NCBI GenBank assembly: GCA_013519935.1
Contig: JACDUA010000022.1
Location: 1 to 58,651, forward strand
Direction: 5' to 3'
DNA from: Ectothiorhodospiraceae bacterium WFHF3C12
GTDB lineage: Bacteria > Pseudomonadota > Gammaproteobacteria > Nitrococcales > Nitrococcaceae
Length of the DNA: 58,651 bases
The translations under genes and the position numbers were made by a program. Below, piece after piece: positions 1 to 8,330 of the stretch (position 1 is its first letter; every line of letters begins with the position of its first letter). The notes beneath the pieces are model-generated. The model ran no database searches. It was given only the letters and a program-made list of their open reading frames with translations, and had not been told where the DNA came from.

Positions 1-1510
1 GCCCACGCGCGGCGGGCGCACGTGCGCGCTCCGCCCGGTAGAAGCGCAGGTCCGCATGGGTCACCGGCCCCTTCCTGAGCATCCTGACGTCGGTGTAATA
101 GTCCATGGCCATCAGCCACGGGGCACGATCGCCCTGTCTCGGCAGCTTGTGCATGGCGCGCTTGACGTAACCGGCGTCGAAGTCGAGCAGCGGCCGGGTC
201 GCCATGCCGGCCTCCGGCAGCTCGGGCCGGCAGTGGTCGTAGCCGTGGGCGTCCATGTGGGAGAGCAGGCGCATGAGATGGGCACAGACCAGGTCCACCT
301 TCAGCGTCCAGGACGAGTTGGTATAACCCACGGCGAAGGCGTAGTTGGGCACGCCGCTCAACATCATGCCCCGGAACGCTACGTGCTCCGGCAGATCCAC
401 CGGCTCGCCGTCGACCCTGAGCTCGATACCGCCGAACGGCAGCAGCTCCAGACCGGTCGCCGTGATGATGATGTCGGCCTCCAGCTCCTGGCCCGAGGCG
501 AGCCTCACGCCCCGCTCGGTAAAGGTCTCCACGTTGTCGGTGACCACCGACGCCCGACCGGCCTTAATGGCATGGTAAAGATCGCCGTCCGGGACCACGC
601 ACAGGCGCTGGTCCCAGGGGTCATAGGGCGGGTTGAAATGGGTGTTCACGGGATACCCTTCCGGCAGGGACTTCCTGTTCACGTAACGGATCAGCCACCG
701 GACCAGCCGTGGATAGCGCTGGGACAGCCGCCAGACCCAGCGCTGGCGGGCAATGTTCTTGCGCCGGGTCAAACGGTAGGCGAGACCGGCGGGCAGCAGC
801 CGCTTGAACCGCTCGGCCAGAGTGTCCACCGACGGCACCGGCAGGATGTAGGTGGGCGTGCGCTGGAGCATGGTCACGTGGGCCGCCTCACGCGCCATGG
901 CCGGCACCAGCGTGACCGCCGTCGCCCCGCTGCCGATCACGACGACGCGCTTGCCGGCATAATCCAGGTCCTCCGGCCACCGCTGCGGGTGGATGATCGG
1001 CCCCGGGAATCGCTCACGACCTTCGAAATGCGGCGTATACCCATGATCGTACCTATAGTAGCCGCCCGCGCAGAACAGCCAGTTACAGGCCAGACGGGTA
1101 TGCTCGCCGGTATCCGTGCACTCGATCTCCAGCACCCATCGAGCCTGGTCGCTGGACCACGCCGCGGACCGGAGCCGCCGGTGATAGCGGATTCGCCGAT
1201 CGATACCGTTCTCGGCCGCCGTCTCGCGCAGATAAGCCAGGATGCCGCCGGCGTCGGCAATCGCCTTCTCGTCGACCCAGGGCTTGAAGGCATAACCGAA
1301 GGTGTAGAGGTCCGAGTCGGAACGCACGCCGGGATACCGGAACAGATCCCAGGTCCCGCCGCTGGCGCCCCGGGCCTCCAGAATGGCGTAGCTGCGCCGG
1401 GGGTGCTCCCGCTGGAGGTAATAGGCGGCGCCGATGCCCGAGATCCCGGCACCGACGATGACCACGTCGAGATATTCGCAATCGGATGATGAGCGGGCCT
1501 CGCCCTGCAT
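1..1510 (-). CDS. AlmA-like flavin-containing monooxygenase (partial, 3' end beyond window)
   Basis: This is a class B flavoprotein monooxygenase of the FMO/Baeyer-Villiger group. About 503 residues are visible and the frame is still open at the window edge. The N-terminus has an FAD Rossmann motif (VIVGAGISGIG, about residues 17-27), then GGTWDLFRYPGVRSDSD. A BVMO-type fingerprint FPGPIIHPQRWP (FxGxxxHxxxWP, about 168-179) is followed by a second nucleotide-binding motif VVVIGSGATAV. The motif NPPYDPWDQRLCVVPDGDL and the overall pattern resemble AlmA, implicated in long-chain alkane oxidation, but these enzymes are promiscuous and the substrate is not proven. The usual length is about 490-510 residues, so only the tail is missing. 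The start MQGEARSS is the first ATG before the FAD motif. The gene is divergent from yqeC across 246 bp in which I see no clear regulatory site. Confidence 0.85.
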   Translation of the reverse strand, partial: MQGEARSSSDCEYLDVVIVGAGISGIGAAYYLQREHPRRSYAILEARGASGGTWDLFRYPGVRSDSDLYTFGYAFKPWVDEKAIADAGGILAYLRETAAENGIDRRIRYHRRLRSAAWSSDQARWVLEIECTDTGEHTRLACNWLFCAGGYYRYDHGYTPHFEGRERFPGPIIHPQRWPEDLDYAGKRVVVIGSGATAVTLVPAMAREAAHVTMLQRTPTYILPVPSVDTLAERFKRLLPAGLAYRLTRRKNIARQRWVWRLSQRYPRLVRWLIRYVNRKSLPEGYPVNTHFNPPYDPWDQRLCVVPDGDLYHAIKAGRASVVTDNVETFTERGVRLASGQELEADIIITATGLELLPFGGIELRVDGEPVDLPEHVAFRGMMLSGVPNYAFAVGYTNSSWTLKVDLVCAHLMRLLSHMDAHGYDHCRPELPEAGMATRPLLDFDAGYVKRAMHKLPRQGDRAPWLMAMDYYTDVRMLRKGPVTHADLRFYRAERARAPAARG

Positions 1511-1756
1511 GAAGCACCCCGTTTCTTACCGGTTCCCGCATCGCGCCGCCCTTCCATGATGCCTTGGCGAGCCGCTGAAGCAAGACACGCCATGCGGCGA
1601 AGGGTCCACGTGCCGAGCGCTTTGCGTCAGAATCCCGGACTGAGGCACTGAAGGAAGTCCCATGACAGACTGGAAGCTCCATTCCCGAGCCAACGGATCG
1701 GGCCTCGGCGACCACCATTTGCCCCTGGCCCCGGCCCGCAATACGCGGTGGCGGCC

Positions 1757-2518
1757 ATGAGCGAGCTGCTGGAGGCACTCGGTGTCGAGGGTGGGATCGT
1801 CTGCGCGGTCGGCGCCGGGGGGAAGAAGACCACGCTCTACCGGCTGGCCGCCGAGTGGAGCGGCCCTTTCGCATTGACCGCCACGGTGATGACCACGCCG
1901 CCACCGGATTCACTGGTGGACGCGCGCATCGTCGCGTCCGCCCGGTCGCTTCCCGAGGCGGTCCACGCCGCGCGCACTCAACGGCGCCTGGCCTATGCGG
2001 CGGAGTCCGACAAGCCGGGCCGTGTTGCCGGCGTCGCCGCGGATACCATCGCGTCCATCCACCGGCTGACCGGCCGCACGCTGACCCTGGTCAAGGCCGA
2101 CGGCGCGCGGATGCGCGGCATCAAGGCACCCCGGCCCGGGGAGCCCGTGATCCCGGACGGCACGGACCTCGTCGTGCATGTAACCTCGGCCGCCGTACTG
2201 GGACGCCCACTGGACGAGTCGATCGCCCACCGTCCGGAGCGGCTTTCGGCGGTGATGGACCTCGAGCCGGGCGCTCCCATCGAGCCGCGCCATCTGGCCC
2301 GCCTGCTCTGCGCCGCGGAGGGCGCACTGCAGAATACCGGCTCTGTCCGCGTCGTGGCGCTGATCAACCAGGTCGAAGGCGATGCGATCCGGGAACAGGC
2401 CCTGCAGGCCGCCCGCATGGCCCTTGCCGTTGGCGGTCCTGAGCGCGTGGTCCTCGGGACCATGCAGTCCGCCTCACCCATACTGGACGTGCTACGGCCC
2501 GGCGGGAGGGACCGGTAG
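1757..2518 (+). CDS. yqeC: YqeC family protein (molybdenum hydroxylase/selenium cofactor accessory)
   Basis: About 253 residues with a P-loop-like N-terminus (CAVGAGGKKTTLYRLA). Conserved YqeC blocks follow: TATVMTTPP, LVKADGARMRGIKAP and the VALINQVEGD region. YqeC proteins are associated with maturation of selenium-dependent molybdenum hydroxylases, although their biochemical activity is not settled. The gene ends 2 bp before mobA, so the two are almost certainly cotranscribed and both point to molybdenum cofactor handling. A GTG three codons upstream (1748) could also start the frame. I prefer the ATG at 1757 because GGTGG lies 5 nt before it. No molybdoenzyme structural gene is present in this window. 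Confidence 0.82.
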   Translation: MSELLEALGVEGGIVCAVGAGGKKTTLYRLAAEWSGPFALTATVMTTPPPDSLVDARIVASARSLPEAVHAARTQRRLAYAAESDKPGRVAGVAADTIASIHRLTGRTLTLVKADGARMRGIKAPRPGEPVIPDGTDLVVHVTSAAVLGRPLDESIAHRPERLSAVMDLEPGAPIEPRHLARLLCAAEGALQNTGSVRVVALINQVEGDAIREQALQAARMALAVGGPERVVLGTMQSASPILDVLRPGGRDR

Positions 2519-2520
2519 TC

Positions 2521-3138
2521 ATGGTCAGCGAAGACACCGGCCCCTCGGCGGTTACCGGCGTGATACTGGCCGGCGGCCGGGGCAGCCGTATGGGTGAGCA
2601 GGACAAGGGACTGATGTTGCTGGCCGGCCGTCCGCTGGTGGAGCACGTACTGGATGCGCTGCGCCCCCAGGTCGGGGCCATCATGATCAGCGCCAACCGC
2701 AACCTGGAGCGCTACCGGTCGCTGGGTTTCCACGTGGTTCGCGATGCGCAACCGGGCTTTCAGGGCCCATTGGCCGGCATTGCCTCGGCGCTGTCCGCGA
2801 TCGACACGCCATTGGCGGCGTTCGTGCCCTGTGACGGCCCGCTACTGCCGGACGACCTGGTGGCGAGACTGCGCCATGCGCTGGCGCAGGCACGAGCGGA
2901 GGTGGCATTGCCCCACGACGGCGAACGGATCCAACCCGCCTTCGCCCTGATGCGAAGCGACCTGCGTGAAGCACTGACGGAGGCGGTCCGCGGCGGCGAA
3001 CGCCGCCTGGGATACTGGCTCCAGTCCCGACGTGTAGTGGAAGTGGATTTCCGCGACCGGCCCGGTGCCTTCGCCAACGTCAATACGCCCACGGACCTGG
3101 ACCAGCTGGCCCGGACACTGGCCGCGCGTAAGCGATAG
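2521..3138 (+). CDS. mobA: molybdenum cofactor guanylyltransferase MobA
   Basis: 205 residues. MobA transfers GMP from GTP to molybdopterin to form the guanine dinucleotide cofactor used by DMSO reductase-family enzymes. The N-terminal nucleotidyltransferase signature is GVILAGGRGSRMGEQDKGL. Further blocks are PLVEHVLDALRPQVG, DAQPGFQGPLAGIASAL and VPCDGPLLPDDL, with a C-terminal VNTPTDLDQL as in MobA. The QDKGL signature favours MobA over the MocA (CTP) paralogue. It follows yqeC by 2 bp, with GGGAGGG just upstream as ribosome binding site. Length is normal for the family. Confidence 0.92.
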   Translation: MVSEDTGPSAVTGVILAGGRGSRMGEQDKGLMLLAGRPLVEHVLDALRPQVGAIMISANRNLERYRSLGFHVVRDAQPGFQGPLAGIASALSAIDTPLAAFVPCDGPLLPDDLVARLRHALAQARAEVALPHDGERIQPAFALMRSDLREALTEAVRGGERRLGYWLQSRRVVEVDFRDRPGAFANVNTPTDLDQLARTLAARKR

Positions 3139-3185
3139 GCGCATGACGGTGAACAGGGGAACGCCCAATACGGTGCATGGCGACT

Positions 3186-3252
3186 GGGGGAAACGCTGAC
3201 TAATTCGCGCCGGGCGGCCAGAGGCTCCCGGTAAGTATTCAGCGTTTCCCTA
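3186..3252. repeat. MITE-like inverted-repeat element
   Basis: A 67-bp unit bounded by 12-bp perfect terminal inverted repeats, GGGAAACGCTGA at 3188-3199 and TCAGCGTTTCCC at 3239-3250. The match continues imperfectly inward (left ...CTAATT, right arm read inward ...ATACTT). The right end finishes in CTAG, and this CTAG supplies the stop codon of the DUF2231 gene. The unit sits between the convergent mobA and DUF2231 genes, so it could also act as a bidirectional terminator. It encodes nothing. A degenerate relative may lie at 35182-35235. Confidence 0.6.
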
Positions 3253-3864
3253 GTGTTCGTGATCCCCGTGATCATGGGGGGTGCCGGCGTCATCACCTTC
3301 GTCAGGGGCAACTGACCCGCCGTCGTCCGTGCTGCCCATGGCCCCGGTGCTCTTCTCGTGGACATCCGTCGTCTGGTGATCGTGTTCACCCGCGGCGTGA
3401 CCATGATCCCCGGTCGCGGGTAGAGACATGACGCCAACGCCGTGGCGGTAGACTACCTCGCCCCCTTTGTAGCCGGTCACCACCAGCAGCAAGGCGGCGA
3501 TCAGCAACGCCGCGCCCACTCGCCCGGAGGCCTTGAGCCCGGAGCGCGCGCGCATCGCCTCCCACACTATCAGCACGGCGAAAATTGCCGCGGTGACCAG
3601 AGCCCAGTTGCGATGCCCGGTCATGGCCGCGTGCGCGGCGTCGTCGTGAGCGACGCTGTTATACGCATACCAGCCCGCGATCAAGGTGGCGACGGTGATC
3701 GCACCCCCCGCGATCAGGACCCAGCGTGCCGCCAGCACGGCTTCCAGGGAAAGCCGCTCGGTGGGCAGAACCAGCGCCAGCAGGTAGAACAGGGTACCGG
3801 TTAGCAACAGGCCGATGGTGAAGTGCACCAGTACGGGATGCCAGTTCGGAATGATCTCGGGCAA
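3250..3864 (-). CDS. DUF2231 membrane protein with histidine-rich tail
   Basis: About 204 residues. The N-terminus PEIIPNWHPVLVHFTIGLLL is typical of DUF2231 membrane proteins, and four hydrophobic segments follow to about residue 145. The C-terminal 55 residues are hydrophilic, acidic and rich in His (GDHGHAAGEHDH, then TPHDHGDHEH at the end), a plausible metal-binding tail. The gene lies 87 bp downstream of a CsoR/RcnR-type regulator and near a copper ATPase, so a role in metal homeostasis is likely but unproven. I chose the TTG at 3864 because GGGAAGGGAGAG lies just before it and the family N-terminus begins there. Another TTG at 3930 adds 22 atypical residues. The stop codon lies inside the inverted-repeat element at 3186-3252. 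Confidence 0.78.
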   Translation of the reverse strand: MPEIIPNWHPVLVHFTIGLLLTGTLFYLLALVLPTERLSLEAVLAARWVLIAGGAITVATLIAGWYAYNSVAHDDAAHAAMTGHRNWALVTAAIFAVLIVWEAMRARSGLKASGRVGAALLIAALLLVVTGYKGGEVVYRHGVGVMSLPATGDHGHAAGEHDHQTTDVHEKSTGAMGSTDDGGSVAPDEGDDAGTPHDHGDHEH

Positions 3865-3951
3865 GAGCGCTCTCCCTTCCCGCGGCCAGGCCGCCCATGG
3901 ACGTTGACGGCGTGCCGCATCCGTGCCCAACGCCTCAGCACGTGACGCGAG

Positions 3952-4248
3952 CTACTTGCGGTACTTAAGCACCTCCATGAGCTCGGCGACGATGGCGTCC
4001 GTATCGCCCCGCTCGTGCGCCGTGACCACGTGGTTCCTGAGATGGCTTCGCAGGACCAGGTCGCCGACCTTGCGCAGTGCGCCCTCGATGGCGCTGACCT
4101 GCTTGAGCACGTCCACGCAGTAGACCTCGTCGCGCTCGAGCATCCTCGCCACCCCGTCGACGTGGCCCTTTACCGACAGCAGGCGCCGGCGGGCATCCTC
4201 CTTGATCTGGGGGTCTAGGTTCAGGCCGCAGTCAGTATGGTCGGACAT
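3952..4248 (-). CDS. CsoR/RcnR-family metal-sensing repressor
   Basis: 98 residues forming the all-helical DUF156 fold (RRRLLSVKGHVDGVARML, then DVLKQVSAIEGALRKVGDLVL). Members bind Cu(I), Ni/Co, or formaldehyde/persulfide and release GC-rich operators on ligand binding. The ligand positions read C44, H69 and H73. This C-H-H pattern resembles RcnR (Ni/Co) more than the C-H-C of copper CsoR, although the neighbouring pump has copper-type signatures. The ATG at 4248 is preceded by AGGGAG; an upstream ATG at 4281 is poorly placed and would lie in the operator. The palindrome at 4272-4296 is immediately upstream, implying autoregulation. DUF2231 probably shares the transcript. Confidence 0.88.
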   Translation of the reverse strand: MSDHTDCGLNLDPQIKEDARRRLLSVKGHVDGVARMLERDEVYCVDVLKQVSAIEGALRKVGDLVLRSHLRNHVVTAHERGDTDAIVAELMEVLKYRK

Positions 4249-4271
4249 CGGGCGCTCCCTGGGGTTATGCC

Positions 4272-4296
4272 GGCACCCCACCCCGGGTGGGATGCC
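4272..4296. promoter_or_regulatory. putative operator of the CsoR/RcnR-type regulator (site 1)
   Basis: A 25-bp dyad centred on C4284, with 12-bp arms and one mismatched pair (4276/4292). The core CCCCACCCCGGGTGGG (4276-4291) is identical to the core at 6697-6712 upstream of the copper ATPase. It lies 24 bp before the regulator's start codon. GC-tract dyads are typical operators of this repressor family. Binding is inferred. Confidence 0.65.
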
Positions 4297-4382
4297 GATT
4301 GTCGCGACAAGGATGAATCGGCGCCGATAGCCTTGTCAAACGCGGCGGGCAGCCGCGTGCGACGGCGCCACCGCCGGTCCCG

Positions 4383-6680
4383 TCAGATCGCCTGCCGCCG
4401 TAAACGCAGGGCATTTCCCACCACCGACACGGAGCTGAAGGACATCGCCGCCGCGGCGATCATCGGCGAGAGCAGAATACCGACGAACGGGTAAAGGATA
4501 CCCGCGGCCACCGGCACGCCCAGGCTGTTGTAGACGAAGGCGAAGAACAGGTTCTGCTTGATGTTGCGCATGGTCGCGCGGCTGAGCTTGAGGGCCCTGA
4601 CGATCCCGTTGAGATCGCCCCTGACCAGCGTGACGCCGGCGCTTTCCATGGCGACGTCGGTGCCCGTGCCCATCGCGATCCCCACCTGGGCCTGGGCAAG
4701 CGCCGGGGCGTCGTTGATGCCGTCACCGGCCATGGCCACGAAGCGTCCTTCCCGCTGCAGCGCCTTGACCTTCTCCGCCTTCTGTTCCGGCAGCACCTCG
4801 GCGATGACCTCGTCAATGCCCAGCTTCCCCGCCACCGCCCGGGCAGTAGTCTCACTGTCGCCCGTCAGCATGGCGATGCGGATGCCCTCGGCGTGCAGGG
4901 CCTTGATCGCCTCCGGGGTGGTCTCCTTCACCGGGTCCGCCACGGTCACCAGGCCGGCCGGCTTGCCGTCGATCGCCACGAACATGACGGTCTTGCCCTC
5001 TGCCCGGAAGGCCTCCGCCCGCTCGCCCAGCTCGCCGGCATCAACGCTCAGATGGTCCATGAGCGCGCGGTTGCCGAGCGCCACGTGCCGCTCGCCGATT
5101 CGGCCTTCGACACCCTTGCCGGTCACCGACTGAAAGTCGGTATAGCGCTCCAGCGCCACGCCCCGCTCTTCTGCCCCCTGCACGATGGCGGCCGCCAGCG
5201 GATGTTCGCTGCCGCGCTCCAGGGTGGCGGCCAGGCTCAGCACCGCGCTCTCGTCGAAGCCCTCCAGAGCGACAACGTCCTGGAGGCGCGGCCGGCCCTC
5301 GGTGAGCGTGCCCGTCTTGTCGATGATCAGGGTGTCCACCTGGCGCAGGGTCTGGATGGCCTCGGCATTCTTGAACAGCACGCCGACGGAGGCGCCCTTG
5401 CCGCTGGCGACCATGATGGACATGGGCGTGGCGAGGCCCAGCGCGCAGGGGCAGGCGATGATCAGCACCGCCACTGCGTTGATAAGGGCGTAGGCCATGG
5501 CCGGCTCCGGCCCCCAGATGCCCCAGACAACGAACGTGATCACCGCCGTGACCACCACCGCCGGGACGAAGTAGGCCGCCACCACGTCCACCAGGTTCTG
5601 GATGGGCGCGCGGCTGCGGCTCGCCTCCGCGACCATCTGCACGATCTGGGACAGCAGCGTGTCGCTGCCCACCCGCTCGGCCTCGATCACCAGGGAACCG
5701 GTGCCGTTGACGGTGGCGCCGATGACCTTTCCGCCTTCCCCCTTCTCCACCGGGATGGGCTCGCCGGTGATCATGGACTCGTCCACGGACGAGCTGCCCT
5801 CCACGACCGTGCCGTCCACGGGTACCTTCTCACCGGGCCGCACCCGCAGCCGATCACCAATCTGGACATCCTCCAGGGGAACATCCGCTTCGCTGCCGTC
5901 GTCGTTGACGCGACGTGCGGTGTTAGGCGCCAGTCCCAGCAGGGACTTGATGGCGGCGTTGGTGGAACTGCGGGCCCGCAGCTCCATCACCTGTCCGAGC
6001 AGGACCAGCGTTACGATCACCGCGGCGGCCTCGAAGTACACGCCCACCTGGCCGCTCTCGCCGCGGAACGATGCGGGGAAGATATCCGGAAACACGGCGG
6101 CGACCACGCTGTACACGTAGGCAACGCCGGTGCCCAGGCCGATCAGGGTAAACATGTTCAGGTTCCACCCCACCACCGAGCGCCAGGCGCGCTGGAAGAA
6201 CGGCCAGCCGCTGTAGAGCACCACCGGGGTGGCCAGGCCCAGCTCCAGCCACACGCGCAGGTCATGAGGGACCAGCGCCTGGACGCCGAGGCCGGGCACC
6301 ATGCTGCCCATGGCCAGGATGAACACCGGCACCGTGAGCACCAGCCCCACCCAGAACCGACGCGTCATGTCGCGAAGCTCGGGATTGTCCGCTTCCTCCG
6401 CGGTCACCTGCATGGGCTCCAGCGCCATGCCGCAGATGGGACACTCACCCGGCTCGTCGCGGACGATCTGGGGGTGCATCGGACAGGTCCACTGGGTTCG
6501 GGTCGCCGGCGCGGTCGGCGCGCTCGGCTCCAGGGCCATGCCGCATTTCGGGCACTGGCCCGGCTCGGGCGACTCAACGCCGGGACACATGGGGCAGACG
6601 TATTTCGCGGTTTCGCCCTTACTGGCTGCCCGCGTCGGAGGTTCGCCGCCGGGATGAGGGGCGTGCTGATGCTCAGTCAT
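4383..6680 (-). CDS. copA: copper-translocating P1B-type ATPase (CopA-like, HMBD type)
   Basis: 765 residues. It exports Cu(I) from the cytoplasm using ATP. The N-terminus has two Cys-rich heavy-metal-binding modules ([16 protein letters not shown] near 28-50 and [16 protein letters not shown] near 65-88) in place of the usual CxxC ferredoxin-like domains. Next come the [12 protein letters not shown] actuator loop, the intramembrane [12 protein letters not shown], the phosphorylation site DKTGTLTEG and [14 protein letters not shown]. The last two membrane segments carry [13 protein letters not shown] and [17 protein letters not shown], the YN and MxxSS signatures of Cu(I) pumps. The start has an excellent AGGGAGGTG site. 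A promoter and an operator identical in core to the regulator's lie upstream. The gene is divergent from degQ. Confidence 0.93.
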   Translation of the reverse strand: MTEHQHAPHPGGEPPTRAASKGETAKYVCPMCPGVESPEPGQCPKCGMALEPSAPTAPATRTQWTCPMHPQIVRDEPGECPICGMALEPMQVTAEEADNPELRDMTRRFWVGLVLTVPVFILAMGSMVPGLGVQALVPHDLRVWLELGLATPVVLYSGWPFFQRAWRSVVGWNLNMFTLIGLGTGVAYVYSVVAAVFPDIFPASFRGESGQVGVYFEAAAVIVTLVLLGQVMELRARSSTNAAIKSLLGLAPNTARRVNDDGSEADVPLEDVQIGDRLRVRPGEKVPVDGTVVEGSSSVDESMITGEPIPVEKGEGGKVIGATVNGTGSLVIEAERVGSDTLLSQIVQMVAEASRSRAPIQNLVDVVAAYFVPAVVVTAVITFVVWGIWGPEPAMAYALINAVAVLIIACPCALGLATPMSIMVASGKGASVGVLFKNAEAIQTLRQVDTLIIDKTGTLTEGRPRLQDVVALEGFDESAVLSLAATLERGSEHPLAAAIVQGAEERGVALERYTDFQSVTGKGVEGRIGERHVALGNRALMDHLSVDAGELGERAEAFRAEGKTVMFVAIDGKPAGLVTVADPVKETTPEAIKALHAEGIRIAMLTGDSETTARAVAGKLGIDEVIAEVLPEQKAEKVKALQREGRFVAMAGDGINDAPALAQAQVGIAMGTGTDVAMESAGVTLVRGDLNGIVRALKLSRATMRNIKQNLFFAFVYNSLGVPVAAGILYPFVGILLSPMIAAAAMSFSSVSVVGNALRLRRQAI

Positions 6681-6695
6681 GTAACACCTCCCTTT

Positions 6696-6716
6696 GCCCC
6701 ACCCCGGGTGGGGTGC
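6696..6716. promoter_or_regulatory. putative operator upstream of copA (site 2)
   Basis: Dyad with CCCCACCC (6697-6704), a central C, and GGGTGGGG (6706-6713). The 16-bp core is identical to the site at 4276-4291. It lies just downstream of the predicted copA -10 element and about 16 bp before the start codon, a position suited to repression by roadblock or promoter occlusion. Confidence 0.65.
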
Positions 6717-6727
6717 ATTAGCCCGGA

Positions 6728-6756
6728 ATTCAAGTCGATCGTTCGAGTTGCGTCAA
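6728..6756 (-). promoter_or_regulatory. putative copA promoter
   Basis: On the minus strand TTGACG (6756-6751) and TTGAAT (6733-6728) are separated by 17 nt. The operator at 6696-6716 starts 11 bp downstream of the -10, about where transcription would initiate. The -10 is imperfect (4 of 6). Confidence 0.45.
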
Positions 6757-6901
6757 GCGCAACCGGGCGTCGGCGAGCCCACCGCGCCCCAAGGGCGGGA
6801 ACATTCACGCGCCGCTGCCTGTCGGGACAGGCGATGCGCATCCATTCGCGCACCCCGAATTCAGCATGAACACGAAAACCGGACTCAGGAGAGGTCAATC
6901 G

Positions 6902-8290
6902 ATGCAGACTGTGCTCAAACGCATATTACCCGTAGCGGCGCTGCTGCTGGCACTCGCCGGTCACGGCGCCACCGCGGCACTGCCCGACGCGGCCGTAGGC
7001 GAAGACGGCAACGTTCCCAGCCTGGCGCCGCTGGTTGAGAGGGTCTCGCCGGCCGTGGTGAACATCGCCACCAAGGGCACGGTGGAAATGGAGCAGCATC
7101 CGCTGATGCAGCATCCGTTCTTCCGCAAGTTCTTCGACGCCCCCGAGCAGCCGCGCGAGCGGCAGGTGCAGTCCCTGGGCTCCGGCGTGATCATCGACGC
7201 CGAGGAAGGCTACATCGTCACCAACCACCACGTGATCGCCAAGGCGGACGAGATCCGCGTCGGCCTCAATGACGACCGGGAGTTCGACGCCGAGGTCATC
7301 GGCTCGGACCCGGAAACGGACCTGGCGGTCATACGGATCGACGCGGACAACCTCTCGTCCGTGGAGATCGGCGACTCCGACACGCTTCGGGCCGGCGACT
7401 ACGTGGTCGCCCTGGGCAATCCATTCGGCCTGGAGCACACCGTCACCAGCGGCATCGTCAGCGGCAAGGGGCGCAGCCTCTCCGGGCGGATGTCCGAGGT
7501 GCGCATCCAGGATTTCATCCAGACCGACGCCTCCATCAACCCCGGCAACTCCGGCGGCGCACTGGTCAACCTGCACGGCGAGCTGGTGGGGATCAACACC
7601 GCCATACTCTCCCGCAGCGGGGGCAACATCGGCATCGGCTTCGCCGTGCCGGTGAACATGGCCACCACCGTGGTGGATCAGCTCATCGAGCACGGCGAGG
7701 TCCGGCGCGGCCTGCTCGGCGTGCGGGTGCAGGACCTCACGTCCGAAATCGCCGAGGCCATGGAGCTGGAGGCCAAGGACGGCGCGCTGATCGCGCAGGT
7801 GACCCCGGACTCGGCGGCCGACAAGGCCGGTCTCAGGGAAGGCGACGTGGTGGTTACCGCCAATGGCGAGCCGGTGGAGGACGGCAGCGAGCTGGCGAAG
7901 ATTGTCGGCCTCATGCAGATCGGCGACACCGTGGAGCTGGAGATCATCCGCGACGGCGAGCGCAAGACCGTGACCGCGACGGTCGCCGAGTCCGATGCCC
8001 GGACCGTTTCCGGTTCCGGCGTGATTCAACAGGGCCCGGTGCAGGGTGCGAAGATCTCGCAGCTCGACGAACGCTCCCCGCTGCACGGCAAGGTCGAGGG
8101 CGTACTGGTGGTCGGCGTGAAGTCGAACTCCCCCGCTGCCCAGTACCTGCAGCCGGGCGACGTGATTACCTCCGTCAACCGCCAGCCCGTGGATTCGCCG
8201 ACCACCTTCCAGCAGGCGGCCGAGGGCCATGATCGACTGCTGCTTCACATCCGGCGCGGCAACGCGGCGCTATTCGTGGTTGCGAAGTAG
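6902..8290 (+). CDS. degQ: DegQ/MucD-type periplasmic serine protease (HtrA family)
   Basis: About 462 residues. An HtrA endopeptidase/chaperone that clears misfolded envelope proteins. A Sec signal peptide (VLKRILPVAALLLALAGHGATA) is followed by the trypsin-like domain with His in VTNHHVIAKAD, Asp in DPETDLAVIRI and Ser in NPGNSGGALVN, then two PDZ domains (about residues 260-350 and 370-455). The ATG at 6902 is chosen because AGGAGAGG sits upstream and the signal peptide begins there. It is divergent from copA across about 220 bp. A weak sigmaE-like pair (GGAACAT at 6798-6804 and TCGGG at 6822-6826, 17 nt apart) could drive it, which would fit envelope stress control, but the match is imperfect. 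Confidence 0.92.
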   Translation: MQTVLKRILPVAALLLALAGHGATAALPDAAVGEDGNVPSLAPLVERVSPAVVNIATKGTVEMEQHPLMQHPFFRKFFDAPEQPRERQVQSLGSGVIIDAEEGYIVTNHHVIAKADEIRVGLNDDREFDAEVIGSDPETDLAVIRIDADNLSSVEIGDSDTLRAGDYVVALGNPFGLEHTVTSGIVSGKGRSLSGRMSEVRIQDFIQTDASINPGNSGGALVNLHGELVGINTAILSRSGGNIGIGFAVPVNMATTVVDQLIEHGEVRRGLLGVRVQDLTSEIAEAMELEAKDGALIAQVTPDSAADKAGLREGDVVVTANGEPVEDGSELAKIVGLMQIGDTVELEIIRDGERKTVTATVAESDARTVSGSGVIQQGPVQGAKISQLDERSPLHGKVEGVLVVGVKSNSPAAQYLQPGDVITSVNRQPVDSPTTFQQAAEGHDRLLLHIRRGNAALFVVAK

Positions 8291-8298
8291 CGCCGCCA

Positions 8299-8330
8299 GG
8301 ATCCGCCCTCCACTGCCGGAGGGTGGATCC
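8299..8330 (+). terminator. hairpin downstream of degQ
   Basis: A 13-bp stem made of GGATCC, a G/T wobble and CCCTCC, paired with GGAGGG, T and GGATCC around a 6-nt loop, starting 8 bp after the degQ stop. There is no T tract, so termination efficiency is uncertain. Confidence 0.6.

Noticed and set aside
56-1489. Long open frame on the plus strand opposite the monooxygenase
   Set aside because: Its translation has no recognisable domain and is an antisense shadow produced by high GC at third positions; the minus strand carries clear FAD and BVMO motifs.
4893-6869. 658-codon open frame opposite copA
   Set aside because: His-rich low-complexity translation typical of the reverse frame of a GC-rich gene; copA motifs are unambiguous on the other strand.
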